Source of the DNA: a virus
Virus record (IMG/VR): IMGVR_UViG_3300010157_000240
Span: 1-24,431 of that record
DNA: 24,431 nucleotides
Direction: 5' to 3' (one strand)
The notes below the pieces were generated by a model. It ran no database searches, was not told where the DNA came from, and was given only the letters and a program-made list of their open reading frames with translations. Position numbers and translations under genes: made by a program. Positions 6,790-15,214 of the stretch are shown here, one piece after another; position 1 is the first letter of the stretch; every line of letters begins with the position of its first letter.

Positions 6790-8547
6790 ATGCCTAATAG
6801 TCTAGACCATCTCCCATCAAGTGGTGCTATATCGCTACAGGATATAGCGAATACTTTTTACCTGTCTCTATCTTATGCTGACGGTGGTAGAGTACCTCTT
6901 TCTGCTTATTACGGTGATTTTATCAAGTATTATTCACCTGATTACCCGGTGATACCATCTTCTAGCGGTAAAACGATTAACGTCGATCCATTTCATGGTA
7001 AAAAGTACATAGTACCCGTTCCCGTAACTATTGCGTCACCATCTACAAATTATAATGTATATGATCACGCGAATGATTACACACAAAGCACTTATGGTCT
7101 AGCATTAAACACACCGGGCATACCTTTTGTTATTTCTGTATTGAATAAAAGCAGAATAGAGGCAGCATCAGTTACTGCTCCGGTTGTTGCACCGGGAATT
7201 CAAAAATTTGTTACTACTACAACTACTGGTACCTGGCCTGTTCCGACCGGTGTCACGTCTATAAATATTATTGTGGTAGGCGCCGGTGGGGGCGGGGGCG
7301 GGGGCGGGGGTGGCGGTGATTTAAATTATAATTACGGCGGAGGCGGGGGAGGTGGTAGTCAGGTCATTACACGTAATGATATTACTGTAACCCCCGGTTC
7401 ACTATTACGTATTACAGTAGGGAGTGGGGGTGTAGCAGGAAGTGATTACAATCCTGGTGGTATGGGTGGTTCATCATCGATTAAAATTAACAATACAACA
7501 ACTCATACAGCTTACGGTGGGCGTGGGGGCGGTGGTGGCACAGCGGGTATAATTTATAGAGGTGGTGATCCGGGGGGTAAAGGAGGTGCGGCTGGTGGTG
7601 CCGGTAGTATATCAAGTGCTGGAAAAGGTGGCGGCACCTTAGCGAGTGAAATATCAGGCCCTACACCATTATGTGGCAAGGGAGGAGACGGTGGCCGACC
7701 TACGGCGGAGATTTCTACACGTGGAAAAGATGGTGCTGTTGTTATTACTTGGGCTGAAATAAAAAACACAGCAAGAGACGCACAAAATGCTGCTGCAATA
7801 GCTATTGGTACCAGCTCTGATGGTTCAAAATCATTTAATTCTATTACAGCTGTGCAGCTTCTTAATCAAGGAACAATAACTGGTAAAAGAGACACAACAC
7901 AACGAGTAATCGTTACAGAGGATAAGATAACACCACCAGCATCACGAAAAAACGAGACAGAGACTAAAACCTTTACAATTACTGATCAAGGAACAACTAC
8001 CTTATCTTTTAGCCTAGGAGCGGGCGGTGGAGCCGGTGGTTACGGTCGTCAAGCTGATAACAGCGGCGCGGCGGGTCCCGGCTCTTATGGTGAATATAAA
8101 GTAGGCAATATATCCGTTAATAATGGTGATGTAATCAAGTGTACAATTGGCGCCGGTGGTCTTGCTGGTTTAAACGGTTCACCTTCAACGTTAACGGTAA
8201 ACAACGTCGAGCGTGTAAAAGCAGAAGGCGGTGCATACAATGGTGGCCAGAAGGTCGTGACCAGCGGCGGCGCAGGTGGACCAGGCGGGGGAAATACTGA
8301 TGGTGGCCATGCTAGTTTATCCCCTCGTGGGTATCCAGGAAGTGCAGATGTTGAATATAGCCCTAACTTACCCGGGGGCCCGGCAATCTACCTTACCCAT
8401 AGGACGACGATACTTAATGATGGTGGTTTTATATCAGGCGGTACAAGTAGCTTAGGAAATAGAAATGAGGGAGCTGGACATGCAATTATTGGTGTATCCT
8501 ATCTTCTCAATGACCCCGGGGGTGTGATAAACGGTGATCAAGTCTAA
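6790..8547 (+). CDS. Glycine-rich tail-fibre/adhesin protein (two Gly-rich domains)
   Basis: 585 residues. Residues about 11-45 (S-S-G-A-I-S-L-Q-D-I-A-N, then P-L-S-A-Y-Y-G-D) match the short N-terminal module common in fibre proteins of marine T4-like phages. Residues about 140-320 are a glycine-rich domain: W-P-V-P-T-G-V-T, then I-I-V-V-G-A-G with 11 consecutive Gly soon after, and ending V-V-I-T-W. A second, more diverged copy occupies about 395-550 (F-S-L-G-A-G-G-G-A-G-G-Y). Domains like this form sheets of polyglycine-II helices in phage adhesins such as the S16 gp38 tip, and the Gly_rich families occur widely in phage fibres. The expected role is host-surface binding on the virion. The stretch 7288-7310 is a hexanucleotide G-rich repeat. 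A related domain occurs in the gene at 12102. The start is ATG at 6790, with a candidate late promoter 19 bases upstream. Confidence 0.75.
   Translation: MPNSLDHLPSSGAISLQDIANTFYLSLSYADGGRVPLSAYYGDFIKYYSPDYPVIPSSSGKTINVDPFHGKKYIVPVPVTIASPSTNYNVYDHANDYTQSTYGLALNTPGIPFVISVLNKSRIEAASVTAPVVAPGIQKFVTTTTTGTWPVPTGVTSINIIVVGAGGGGGGGGGGGDLNYNYGGGGGGGSQVITRNDITVTPGSLLRITVGSGGVAGSDYNPGGMGGSSSIKINNTTTHTAYGGRGGGGGTAGIIYRGGDPGGKGGAAGGAGSISSAGKGGGTLASEISGPTPLCGKGGDGGRPTAEISTRGKDGAVVITWAEIKNTARDAQNAAAIAIGTSSDGSKSFNSITAVQLLNQGTITGKRDTTQRVIVTEDKITPPASRKNETETKTFTITDQGTTTLSFSLGAGGGAGGYGRQADNSGAAGPGSYGEYKVGNISVNNGDVIKCTIGAGGLAGLNGSPSTLTVNNVERVKAEGGAYNGGQKVVTSGGAGGPGGGNTDGGHASLSPRGYPGSADVEYSPNLPGGPAIYLTHRTTILNDGGFISGGTSSLGNRNEGAGHAIIGVSYLLNDPGGVINGDQV
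7288..7310 (+). repeat. G5-C repeat with quadruplex-forming pattern
   Basis: Four runs of five G (7288-7292, 7294-7298, 7300-7304, 7306-7310) are separated by single C bases on the coding strand, encoding consecutive glycines. The unit is six bases, so slippage would change the product by two Gly and keep the frame. Further G-rich runs lie near 7338-7355 and 7520-7540. Confidence 0.85.
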
Positions 8548-8555
8548 TTATAGAG

Positions 8556-8563
8556 GATAAATA
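8556..8563 (+). promoter_or_regulatory. Candidate T4-like late promoter (GATAAATA)
   Basis: One mismatch to TATAAATA, in the 30-base gap between genes, ending 14 bases before the ATG at 8578. There is no strong Shine-Dalgarno sequence between motif and start. Confidence 0.5.
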
Positions 8564-8577
8564 CTCTTACAAGTATA

Positions 8578-9543
8578 ATGTCTTATATCCTGCCATCTGA
8601 TGCTATAGCTTCGGTTATCTATTTTCAGCTTTATTTAGATACCTCAAAGGATATTGTTGTGTCTTTTGACTATGCATGTTACGGAACGAATGCTACAGGA
8701 TCAGAGGGATTTTGTGTGTTTTTTGCTAATACAATTTCTGAAGCTATACAATACGGCGGACCCGGACCTGGTCTAGGTTATAGTGCGGTTTCAGGTGTTA
8801 ATACAGTATTATCTAATGTCGATAGCTATCGAGGAATGGATGCGGCTATGCTCGGTGTAGGCTTTGATATAACTGGTAATTTTGGCAGTAGTCTTTATTT
8901 TAACACCGGTTATAATAATCTTGAAGCAAATACCATAGCGTTAAGAGATGCAGAGGGTGAAGGATTTAACCTACTTACGCGAACAAAAAATATAAATAGT
9001 ACAAATTTTGATAAATCAATTGAGTTATATCAGCAGATAGATAATAAGCAAGAGCCTATTTTTAAACGAGTACGTGTAAGGCTAACAGACTTCGGTCAGA
9101 GAATAATCGTTGATCTCAAGTCACCGGGTGATCTGTTTTTTACAAATTATCTTGATTATGCATTTAATAATAAAACATGGCCAACAACAGTAAGATGTGG
9201 TCTTTCGTTTGCAACGGGTGAAAGTACTGATACTATTTTTAAGATAAAAGGATTTAATATAAATGGAGCGTTTAGCACAGCAGAAGGTAAAAATCAAAAT
9301 ACATACGTCTATGATTTAGATCCTACAGCGTTTGCCGGTAGTGCTATTCTGTGGAAAAATCCAAGTAAGCAATACTTTAACGTCGATGATATATTAAAAG
9401 TAGAGAATCAAGATGCTGATTTATCACACGTACCAATTATTTCCGGTGGTCCGCTTATTACAGTAGATCCTATCGATGGTCCAAGAGGAGCTCCGTATGA
9501 ACCTGGTGATAATTATGTTACGATCACCACTAAGAGCTTTTAA
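8578..9543 (+). CDS. L-type-lectin-like (concanavalin-fold) virion protein
   Basis: 321 residues. V-S-F-D-Y-A-C-Y-G (28-36), G-F-C-V-F-F-A-N (44-51), G-G-P-G-P-G-L-G-Y (60-68) and L-G-V-G-F-D-I-T-G-N-F-G (92-103) appear in the order typical of L-type lectin and legume-lectin-like jelly-roll domains: a buried strand, a G-F-x-x-F strand, a Pro/Gly loop, then a strand that forms the carbohydrate site with Asp and Asn. R-V-R-V-R-L-T-D-F-G and I-I-V-D-L-K fit later strands. The last 80 residues or so (P-T-A-F-A-G-S-A onward) look like a separate small domain, possibly for attachment to the virion. Likely role: glycan recognition by the phage particle. The gene lies between two fibre genes with its own candidate promoter. 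No signal peptide or membrane segment is seen. Which sugar it binds, if any, is unknown. Confidence 0.65.
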   Translation: MSYILPSDAIASVIYFQLYLDTSKDIVVSFDYACYGTNATGSEGFCVFFANTISEAIQYGGPGPGLGYSAVSGVNTVLSNVDSYRGMDAAMLGVGFDITGNFGSSLYFNTGYNNLEANTIALRDAEGEGFNLLTRTKNINSTNFDKSIELYQQIDNKQEPIFKRVRVRLTDFGQRIIVDLKSPGDLFFTNYLDYAFNNKTWPTTVRCGLSFATGESTDTIFKIKGFNINGAFSTAEGKNQNTYVYDLDPTAFAGSAILWKNPSKQYFNVDDILKVENQDADLSHVPIISGGPLITVDPIDGPRGAPYEPGDNYVTITTKSF

Positions 9544-9557
9544 TACTATTTCTTTGA

Positions 9558-9565
9558 TATAAATA
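9558..9565 (+). promoter_or_regulatory. T4-like late promoter (TATAAATA)
   Basis: Exact match to the T4 late promoter octamer, in a 32-base gap, ending 10 bases before the ATG at 9576. The same octamer also occurs inside genes at 7260-7267 and 8991-8998, so position is the main support. Confidence 0.65.
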
Positions 9566-9575
9566 ATAATAAGCT

Positions 9576-12089
9576 ATGGGATATATTGCCGCTACACTTT
9601 CATTAAACGTACCTGCTATTACAGCTGTCTGTAAGGGGCCGAGAGGTGGTATTGTATTAAGGGGTGTAGGAGCACCAACAATATCCGTTGGTCTATCAGG
9701 TGATTATTATATTGATGAATTGACGGCCATGTTTTATGGTCCTAAAGGAGATAATTGGCCATCGACACCTTTCATAACACTAAGTTACCCAACGAGCGCA
9801 GAACCGTATTCAATTGTTGGGTCAAATACTGCTGTAATCGTTCCACGTTACGGTAATAATACCATTAAATCAACAAGTATTAATTCAGCGATTTTAGGAG
9901 GTACTAATAATTCTTTAACAGGTAATAATTCGTTTATTATCGGTTCAAATATAATTGCAGCTATTACAGGCTTCACGCTTGTGAATAATTTATCCAGTAC
10001 AGGTACTATTTATGCTAGTTCCGGTAACAGTAATCAATGGAATACAACCTATCAAACTGTTTACGATAATAAAGATACATGGAATCAGATTATACCGGTA
10101 AATACTACATTAGCTGCACAATCGGCTAATAATATTTCTGTTTATAGCTCGGTAAACACGACGAGTGGTAATTGGAATAGCGTTTATTCAAGCTATTATT
10201 CCAATTCAGGTACATTTTTAACAAATACATCAGCAGCTTCATTGTATCAAAATATACAATTAACGCCCTTCACATTCATATCTTCAACCTCTTCAATTAA
10301 TACGCTTGTTGGTAGCAATACTGCAACCGGTAAGCTTTCAAAGGTGTTAGGTGGTAGTTATAATACCGCTTCAGGAAATTGTAGCACGATTGTAGGTGGT
10401 TATAGCGGTTGTACATCCGATGATCACGCTGTAGTCATAGGAGGTTGTAGCAATACAGCGTCAGGAAGCTACAGTACTATTGTAAACGGCAATAGTGGTC
10501 GAGCTTCTGGAGGCTCGAGTTCGATCATAGGTGGTTACTATAATTCTACGTCTGGTTATGCTTCGTTAATTGCAGGTGGTGTTTCCAACACAGTAGATAA
10601 TACTGGTTCATATAGCATCATTGGTAACGGGCGCAATAATACAATTTCAAAATGCCACTCTATTATTGGAAGTGGTGTGAATAATTCGGTGTCGGCGTGT
10701 TTTTCTTTTATTGTGGGGGGAAGTGCTAATCAGATTTTAGGAAACTATTCATCGGTTTTGGGAGGAATGCGAAATACTGCTTCTGGAAATTATTCATTTA
10801 TAGCTGGTGGACGAAGCAACAACACCAAATATGATAATACATTTATACTAGGATCATCACTAAGTGCATCTCAAGCTAACACAACATATGTTAATAGTAT
10901 AAGCTCTCAAGGCAACGCTCTTGTTGCGGGTAGTATAGGTATTAATGTATCATCGCCTAGTGAAAAATTACACGTACAGGGTGGTAATATTTTAATTAAA
11001 CCAGTTAGCTGGGACTCAGGAAAAAATAGCGGTTCTTTACTTTTTGGTGATACCAACAATGGAATTTCAAATCAATACGGGCAACCACTAGCGTTATCTG
11101 GTTATAACGGTATTTCATTTAGTGTAGGACAAGGAACTGGTAGTTGGTTACAGAATACCGTAAATATATCAAACTCCGGATCAGTAGGAATAGGTACAGC
11201 GCCTAGTGCTCCTCTTCATATTAATACTAGTAATTATGGTGCAATTCTTCTAGGTGATAATACTAACGGTAGTAGTTTTGTTATTACAAAAGAATCAATC
11301 GATAATTCATTTAATATATGGACAAATGTTTTTGAAAGTGGTACAAATAGATTAAAAATTGAACAGACAGGTAATACGATACTAACACCCAATGGTGGTA
11401 ATATTGGTATTAATGAAGTATCTCCAAAGTATAAACTTGACGTTAAGGTAACACCAGGTTTGGGCAACACCACCGGTAATCAAATTTCTGCATTAAGACT
11501 ATCAACCACTGTTTCTACTAACGATAATCTTGAAATAACAAATACAAGAACTGCTGCTGGTGCAGATTGGAATACAGCTGGTTGGAGATTGCAAGAAAAA
11601 ACGAATAATGCCTGGATGGGTTGGATGCAGTTTAATGGATATAACAACCCCGGTGGTATAACATTTGGTGCCGGACAAAGTACATCGTCACCGACAAGTG
11701 TTACAGAAAAAATGCGTCTTGATCAAAATGGTGCACTTACTGTTACTAGTACGATCAGCACAGGGTCAAGTATTGCAGCAGGATCGAATTGGCGTACGGT
11801 GACATCAGATTACTCTATTCAGGATACTGACTGCGGTGGTATTGTAGCTTTGAGTAGTAATACTAACAGTATAATTGTTACTATACCAAATAATAATTTT
11901 CGTACAGGGCACCAAACAACGTTTATTCGTGCCGGGCTTAGTGCTGTTACTATCTCCACAGGAGCGGGTGTTACGATTAGAAAAGCTACCGGTCTTGGTT
12001 TATCTCTTACAAGTCAATGGTCGGCAGCAACAATTGTATATTCAGGTATACCTTCTGCAGGTTGGGTATTGTTTGGTGATCTTTTATAA
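9576..12089 (+). CDS. YadA-head-type trimeric tail-fibre protein, intact paralogue
   Basis: 837 residues. The N-terminal domain (about 1-100; A-A-T-L-S-L-N-V-P-A-I-T-A-V-C-K-G-P-R-G) is shared almost base for base in places with the gene at 13283. A stalk with N-x-W-x-x-x-Y motifs follows (about 145-220). Residues about 240-430 are some 13 repeats of about 14 residues of the kind N-T-A-S-G-N-Y-S-x-I-x-G-G, the left-handed beta-roll repeat of YadA-like heads. Residues about 450-720 have segments such as G-I-G-T-A-P-S-A-P-L-H-I that are frequent in phage fibres. The last 90 residues (D-C-G-G-I-V-A-L-S ... G-W-V-L-F-G-D-L-L) are a known style of fibre tip domain. The protein is probably a trimeric host-binding fibre. 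No S74 chaperone is present. An exact late promoter motif lies 10 bases upstream. Confidence 0.75.
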   Translation: MGYIAATLSLNVPAITAVCKGPRGGIVLRGVGAPTISVGLSGDYYIDELTAMFYGPKGDNWPSTPFITLSYPTSAEPYSIVGSNTAVIVPRYGNNTIKSTSINSAILGGTNNSLTGNNSFIIGSNIIAAITGFTLVNNLSSTGTIYASSGNSNQWNTTYQTVYDNKDTWNQIIPVNTTLAAQSANNISVYSSVNTTSGNWNSVYSSYYSNSGTFLTNTSAASLYQNIQLTPFTFISSTSSINTLVGSNTATGKLSKVLGGSYNTASGNCSTIVGGYSGCTSDDHAVVIGGCSNTASGSYSTIVNGNSGRASGGSSSIIGGYYNSTSGYASLIAGGVSNTVDNTGSYSIIGNGRNNTISKCHSIIGSGVNNSVSACFSFIVGGSANQILGNYSSVLGGMRNTASGNYSFIAGGRSNNTKYDNTFILGSSLSASQANTTYVNSISSQGNALVAGSIGINVSSPSEKLHVQGGNILIKPVSWDSGKNSGSLLFGDTNNGISNQYGQPLALSGYNGISFSVGQGTGSWLQNTVNISNSGSVGIGTAPSAPLHINTSNYGAILLGDNTNGSSFVITKESIDNSFNIWTNVFESGTNRLKIEQTGNTILTPNGGNIGINEVSPKYKLDVKVTPGLGNTTGNQISALRLSTTVSTNDNLEITNTRTAAGADWNTAGWRLQEKTNNAWMGWMQFNGYNNPGGITFGAGQSTSSPTSVTEKMRLDQNGALTVTSTISTGSSIAAGSNWRTVTSDYSIQDTDCGGIVALSSNTNSIIVTIPNNNFRTGHQTTFIRAGLSAVTISTGAGVTIRKATGLGLSLTSQWSAATIVYSGIPSAGWVLFGDLL
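9586..10187 (+). repeat. Direct repeat shared with 13293-13890 (paralogous fibre N-termini)
   Basis: Three blocks are identical between the two fibre genes: 9586-9647 with 13293-13354 (62 bases), 9996-10085 with 13699-13788 (90 bases) and 10117-10187 with 13820-13890 (71 bases). The sequence between them is similar but diverged. They lie in the same orientation about 3.7 kb apart. Downstream of the last block the two genes differ. Confidence 0.9.
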
Positions 12090-12101
12090 AATGCCTTTGT
12101 T

Positions 12102-13238
12102 ATGTCTTTCTTATTATCACGTCTAGGTACAATATCGTTTGCGAATACAATATACCCTGTTGTTGTAGCAGCTGAATATTTCTTAAACGACGGTGTGTTT
12201 ACATGGACAGCACCTGAAACAATGGTACCTGGTAGTCTCTCTGCGTTTGTAGTAGGAGCCGGTGGATCTTCTTACTACCCTTACAGTGTTACCGGTACAT
12301 CAGGTGGAGGGGGGGGAAGTATAATAGCAACTGTATCTGCAAATCCCGGTACAACATTAACAGTCGTTGTTGGGTCCGGTTCTGGCTTCCCAGATCCTGC
12401 TCATACTGAAAGTGCTTATGGCGGGGATTCCTGGTTAGGTATTCTCGACCCTACAGCACCCTCTAACTATACTTTCATTAGGAGACATAAAATATTAGTA
12501 TCCGCTCAGGGCGGCCGCGGGTATAAAGGTGGTAGCACCTTTGTTAATTTAGGCCGTACAATATTGTCATATACCGGTGTAAATGGAATTACAGGGTTAA
12601 ACTCAGTATCTGACCCGCCGCGAACCGATAATTATATATACCGAGATGATACTAGTGACCTAAAGGCGAAACCTTTTGTATTTCTTCTTCCTAATGGTCA
12701 ACCATATGATAATGTTAGTTTTCAGGTACGAGCCGGTGGTACTCAGCAATGGGGGAGAGACGATACATTCTATAATTATGATTTAGATATTCCTTTCTAT
12801 CCAGGCTTTGGCGGTTGCACAGTTGCAGTTAATAATGGTAATTACACTGAGGCTTGGAGAGGCCGCAAGGGGTTTGTATCTCTTGCATATAGATACATGC
12901 CGAAACCTAGGCCGTATATAATAAAAAAGGAATTTGCAATAACTGCAAATTCAGATGATACTCCAAATTTAGATTTTGGTGTAATTCCCCTTGGAGGTAG
13001 AACAATAACATCCTATGAAATTGATGAATATTCGTTTGATCCTCTCATTGTTGATTTAGTATACTATGTTAGTATTAAAGGTAATTCCAGCAGAACGCAA
13101 GGTGTTGGTGGTAACAGCGGCATGGGATATTTCTACGTAGGCAGAAATATCCCTGTGGGCGTATATACGTTTACCGTAAATATTACCATTGAGACTAAAC
13201 AAGTAATAGAATATCACGTAACTGTCAGAGCTGTATAG
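12102..13238 (+). CDS. Second glycine-rich fibre/adhesin protein
   Basis: 378 residues. Residues about 30-75 (V-F-T-W-T-A-P-E-T-M, then S-A-F-V-V-G-A-G-G-S, then S-G-G-G-G-G-S-I-I-A) parallel the first Gly-rich domain of the gene at 6790 (W-P-V-P-T-G-V-T, I-I-V-V-G-A-G-G, and S-Q-V-I-T), followed by the same L-T-V-V-V-G-S-G strand. The rest of the domain, to about 265, is less glycine-rich than in 6790. The C-terminal 100 residues (F-A-I-T-A-N-S-D-D-T-P-N-L-D-F-G onward) look like an Ig-like or other beta-sandwich module. Likely a fibre or adhesin subunit. It starts 12 bases after the preceding stop. A TATAAAAT at 12085-12092 is a poor promoter candidate, so it may be expressed with the upstream gene. 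It ends with TAG. No motif for an enzyme was seen. Confidence 0.65.
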   Translation: MSFLLSRLGTISFANTIYPVVVAAEYFLNDGVFTWTAPETMVPGSLSAFVVGAGGSSYYPYSVTGTSGGGGGSIIATVSANPGTTLTVVVGSGSGFPDPAHTESAYGGDSWLGILDPTAPSNYTFIRRHKILVSAQGGRGYKGGSTFVNLGRTILSYTGVNGITGLNSVSDPPRTDNYIYRDDTSDLKAKPFVFLLPNGQPYDNVSFQVRAGGTQQWGRDDTFYNYDLDIPFYPGFGGCTVAVNNGNYTEAWRGRKGFVSLAYRYMPKPRPYIIKKEFAITANSDDTPNLDFGVIPLGGRTITSYEIDEYSFDPLIVDLVYYVSIKGNSSRTQGVGGNSGMGYFYVGRNIPVGVYTFTVNITIETKQVIEYHVTVRAV

Positions 13239-13258
13239 GTTTGTTTTTGATCTTATGA

Positions 13259-13266
13259 CATAAATA
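13259..13266 (+). promoter_or_regulatory. Candidate T4-like late promoter (CATAAATA)
   Basis: One mismatch to TATAAATA, in a 44-base gap, ending 16 bases before the ATG at 13283. It suggests the frameshifted fibre gene is still transcribed. Confidence 0.5.
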
Positions 13267-13282
13267 CTTGTGTTATTAAGTT

Positions 13283-13600
13283 ATGGGAAATGTTGCCGCT
13301 ACACTTTCATTAAACGTACCTGCTATTACAGCTGTCTGTAAGGGGCCGAGAGGTAGTACTATATTAAGAGGGTCTAATCCACCTACGATATCCATTGGTC
13401 TATCAGGTGATTATTATATAGACATACTTTCAGCTAAGCTTTACGGTCCTAAAGAAATTACCTGGCCGGACTCAACGCTTACACTAAGCTACCCATCAAG
13501 TGCGTTTCCGTATTCAATTGTTGGGTCTAATACTGCTGTAATCGTTCCAATTTACGGTAATAATACATTAAATCGACGAGTATTAATTCAGCGATTTTAG
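13283..13600 (+). CDS. N-terminal fragment of frameshifted YadA-type fibre gene
   Basis: 105 residues. The first 95 or so match the N-terminal domain of the paralogue at 9576 (M-G-x-x-A-A-T-L-S-L-N-V-P-A). After G-N-N-T the frame runs L-N-R-R-V-L-I-Q-R-F and stops, whereas the paralogue continues I-K-S-T-S-I-N-S-A-I-L-G-G. The cause is one missing base: the paralogue reads ataccattaaatc and this copy reads atacattaaatc (about 13563-13574). Restoring that base would join this fragment to 13570-15177 as a 631-residue protein. As it stands, only the attachment-type domain would be made. Confidence 0.75.
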   Translation: MGNVAATLSLNVPAITAVCKGPRGSTILRGSNPPTISIGLSGDYYIDILSAKLYGPKEITWPDSTLTLSYPSSAFPYSIVGSNTAVIVPIYGNNTLNRRVLIQRF

Positions 13601-15177
13601 GAGGTACTAATAATTCCTTAACAGGTAATAATTCGTTTATTATCGGTTCCAATATAACAGCAGCCATTACAGGGTTTACTCTATTAAACAATCTTTCAAG
13701 TACAGGTACTATTTATGCTAGTTCCGGTAACAGTAATCAATGGAATACAACCTATCAAACTGTTTACGATAATAAAGATACATGGAATTTAATAACACCG
13801 GTAAATACTACATTAGGAACACAATCGGCTAATAATATTTCTGTTTATAGCTCGGTAAACACGACGAGTGGTAATTGGAATAGCGTTTATACCGGGTATA
13901 AAAATGCTTCCGGTACGTATGTAACATATATTGACGGTATTACATCTTTTGCATATACACGTAACGCTACACTATCGTCGATACAGCCTGTTTTAGGTGG
14001 TAATACATCATCAGGAAAAGGTAGTGTTATTGGTGGTGGTAAATCAAATACCGTTAGCGGAAATTGTAGTAATATAGGGGGTGGTGTATGTAATTCTCTA
14101 TCAGGTTCACTCGGTGTTATTGGTGGAGGTTACTGTAATACAGCTTCTGGCGATTACAGCACTATTATTGGCGGTTATAGCGGTGCTGCTATAGGCAAAT
14201 ACTCTGTAGTAGGAGGTGGTGCTACAAATACTGCCTCCGGTTACGGGTCCTTTGTTTCTGGTATATGTAATATTGCCGCCGGTGATGGAAAGATTAATAC
14301 TATCATAGGCGGTTGCCAGCATAATATAATCGGTGTTCAAGAGTCTTTATCTAACGCAATTATAGGCGGGACGTTTCATACCATATCTGGTGCACAGGCA
14401 ACTACTTCAAAATTTCATTCTATTATAGGTGGGTGTTGTAATTGTATAACAGCCAGCTGTATGGCATCAATTATCGGTGGAACATATAACACCGTATGTG
14501 GCACTGATGCAGCAGTGATCGGGGGGAGATACAACTCATCAAACGGTACAGATTCTGTAATCATCGGTGGTTGTAGAAATACTACCGGTGCAAATAATTG
14601 TGTGTTTATACTCGGTCAAGGATTAAGCGCAACACAGGCAAACTATACATACGTTAATAACTTAAGCTCTCAAGGAAGTGTAGCAGCCCGCGGTGGAGAT
14701 AGTTCTCTGTGGAACAGCAACTATACAAATTCCTTTGCAAACAGCGCTAGTTGGGCTAGTGTGTATTCTTATGTTAATACCGCTACTGCTAATACACTTT
14801 ATATAAACAACTTAAGTGCAAGTGGGCGGTCGGATGTATCATCTGTATCAGAAACAAAAGCAATGCCAGCAATTTCCGTTAACGTTCTAACACTTGATTT
14901 AAGCACGGCTTCGCTATTTTATGTAAATCTTAATAGTGATATTATTACTTTTAATTTTATTAATCCACCACCTTCACCAAGAGTTTGTTCATTTACAATT
15001 CAATTTGTCAGCGATGGTACAGCACACAACATTGCATGGCCGGCTTCTGTTTCTTGGCCAGGTGGCGTACCACCTGTACTCACAACTACTGTTTACAGAA
15101 TTGATACTCTTACGTTCTTTACACACGATGGTGGTACGAAGTATTTCGGCTTCGTAAGTGGGCAAAATTTTGCATAG
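13570..15177 (+). CDS. Distal part of the frameshifted YadA-head fibre gene
   Basis: From about 13570 an open frame continues without a stop to the TAG at 15175-15177. It has no start codon of its own near the beginning; the first ATG is at 14461, in the middle of the repeats. In order it encodes a stalk with N-W-x-S-V-Y motifs like that in 9576, about 17-18 YadA-head-type repeats (N-T-A-S-G-D-Y-S-T-I-I-G-G at about 14130-14180, running to about 14620), a second short stalk (W-N-S-N-Y, W-A-S-V-Y), and a C-terminal tip of about 105 residues ending F-G-F-V-S-G-Q-N-F-A. That tip (W-P-A-S-V-S-W-P-G-G, then D-T-L-T-F-F-T-H-D-G) is a recognisable phage fibre end that differs from the tip of the intact paralogue. 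So the two genes share a base and differ in the head length and tip. Confidence 0.7.
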   Translation, partial: KSTSINSAILGGTNNSLTGNNSFIIGSNITAAITGFTLLNNLSSTGTIYASSGNSNQWNTTYQTVYDNKDTWNLITPVNTTLGTQSANNISVYSSVNTTSGNWNSVYTGYKNASGTYVTYIDGITSFAYTRNATLSSIQPVLGGNTSSGKGSVIGGGKSNTVSGNCSNIGGGVCNSLSGSLGVIGGGYCNTASGDYSTIIGGYSGAAIGKYSVVGGGATNTASGYGSFVSGICNIAAGDGKINTIIGGCQHNIIGVQESLSNAIIGGTFHTISGAQATTSKFHSIIGGCCNCITASCMASIIGGTYNTVCGTDAAVIGGRYNSSNGTDSVIIGGCRNTTGANNCVFILGQGLSATQANYTYVNNLSSQGSVAARGGDSSLWNSNYTNSFANSASWASVYSYVNTATANTLYINNLSASGRSDVSSVSETKAMPAISVNVLTLDLSTASLFYVNLNSDIITFNFINPPPSPRVCSFTIQFVSDGTAHNIAWPASVSWPGGVPPVLTTTVYRIDTLTFFTHDGGTKYFGFVSGQNFA

Positions 15178-15214
15178 ATCTTGTTGTCTACTATTTGGTT
15201 AATAAGTAATTAAC

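Noticed and set aside
7260-7267. TATAAATA inside the glycine-rich gene (also 8991-8998 in the lectin-like gene)
   Set aside because: Both are within coding sequence and far from any start codon; they indicate the chance background for this motif.
13560-13600. Programmed -1 frameshift
   Set aside because: A -1 shift would restore the paralogous protein, but there is no X-XXY-YYZ slippery heptamer at the joint, and the paralogue simply has one more C. A deletion or sequencing error fits better.
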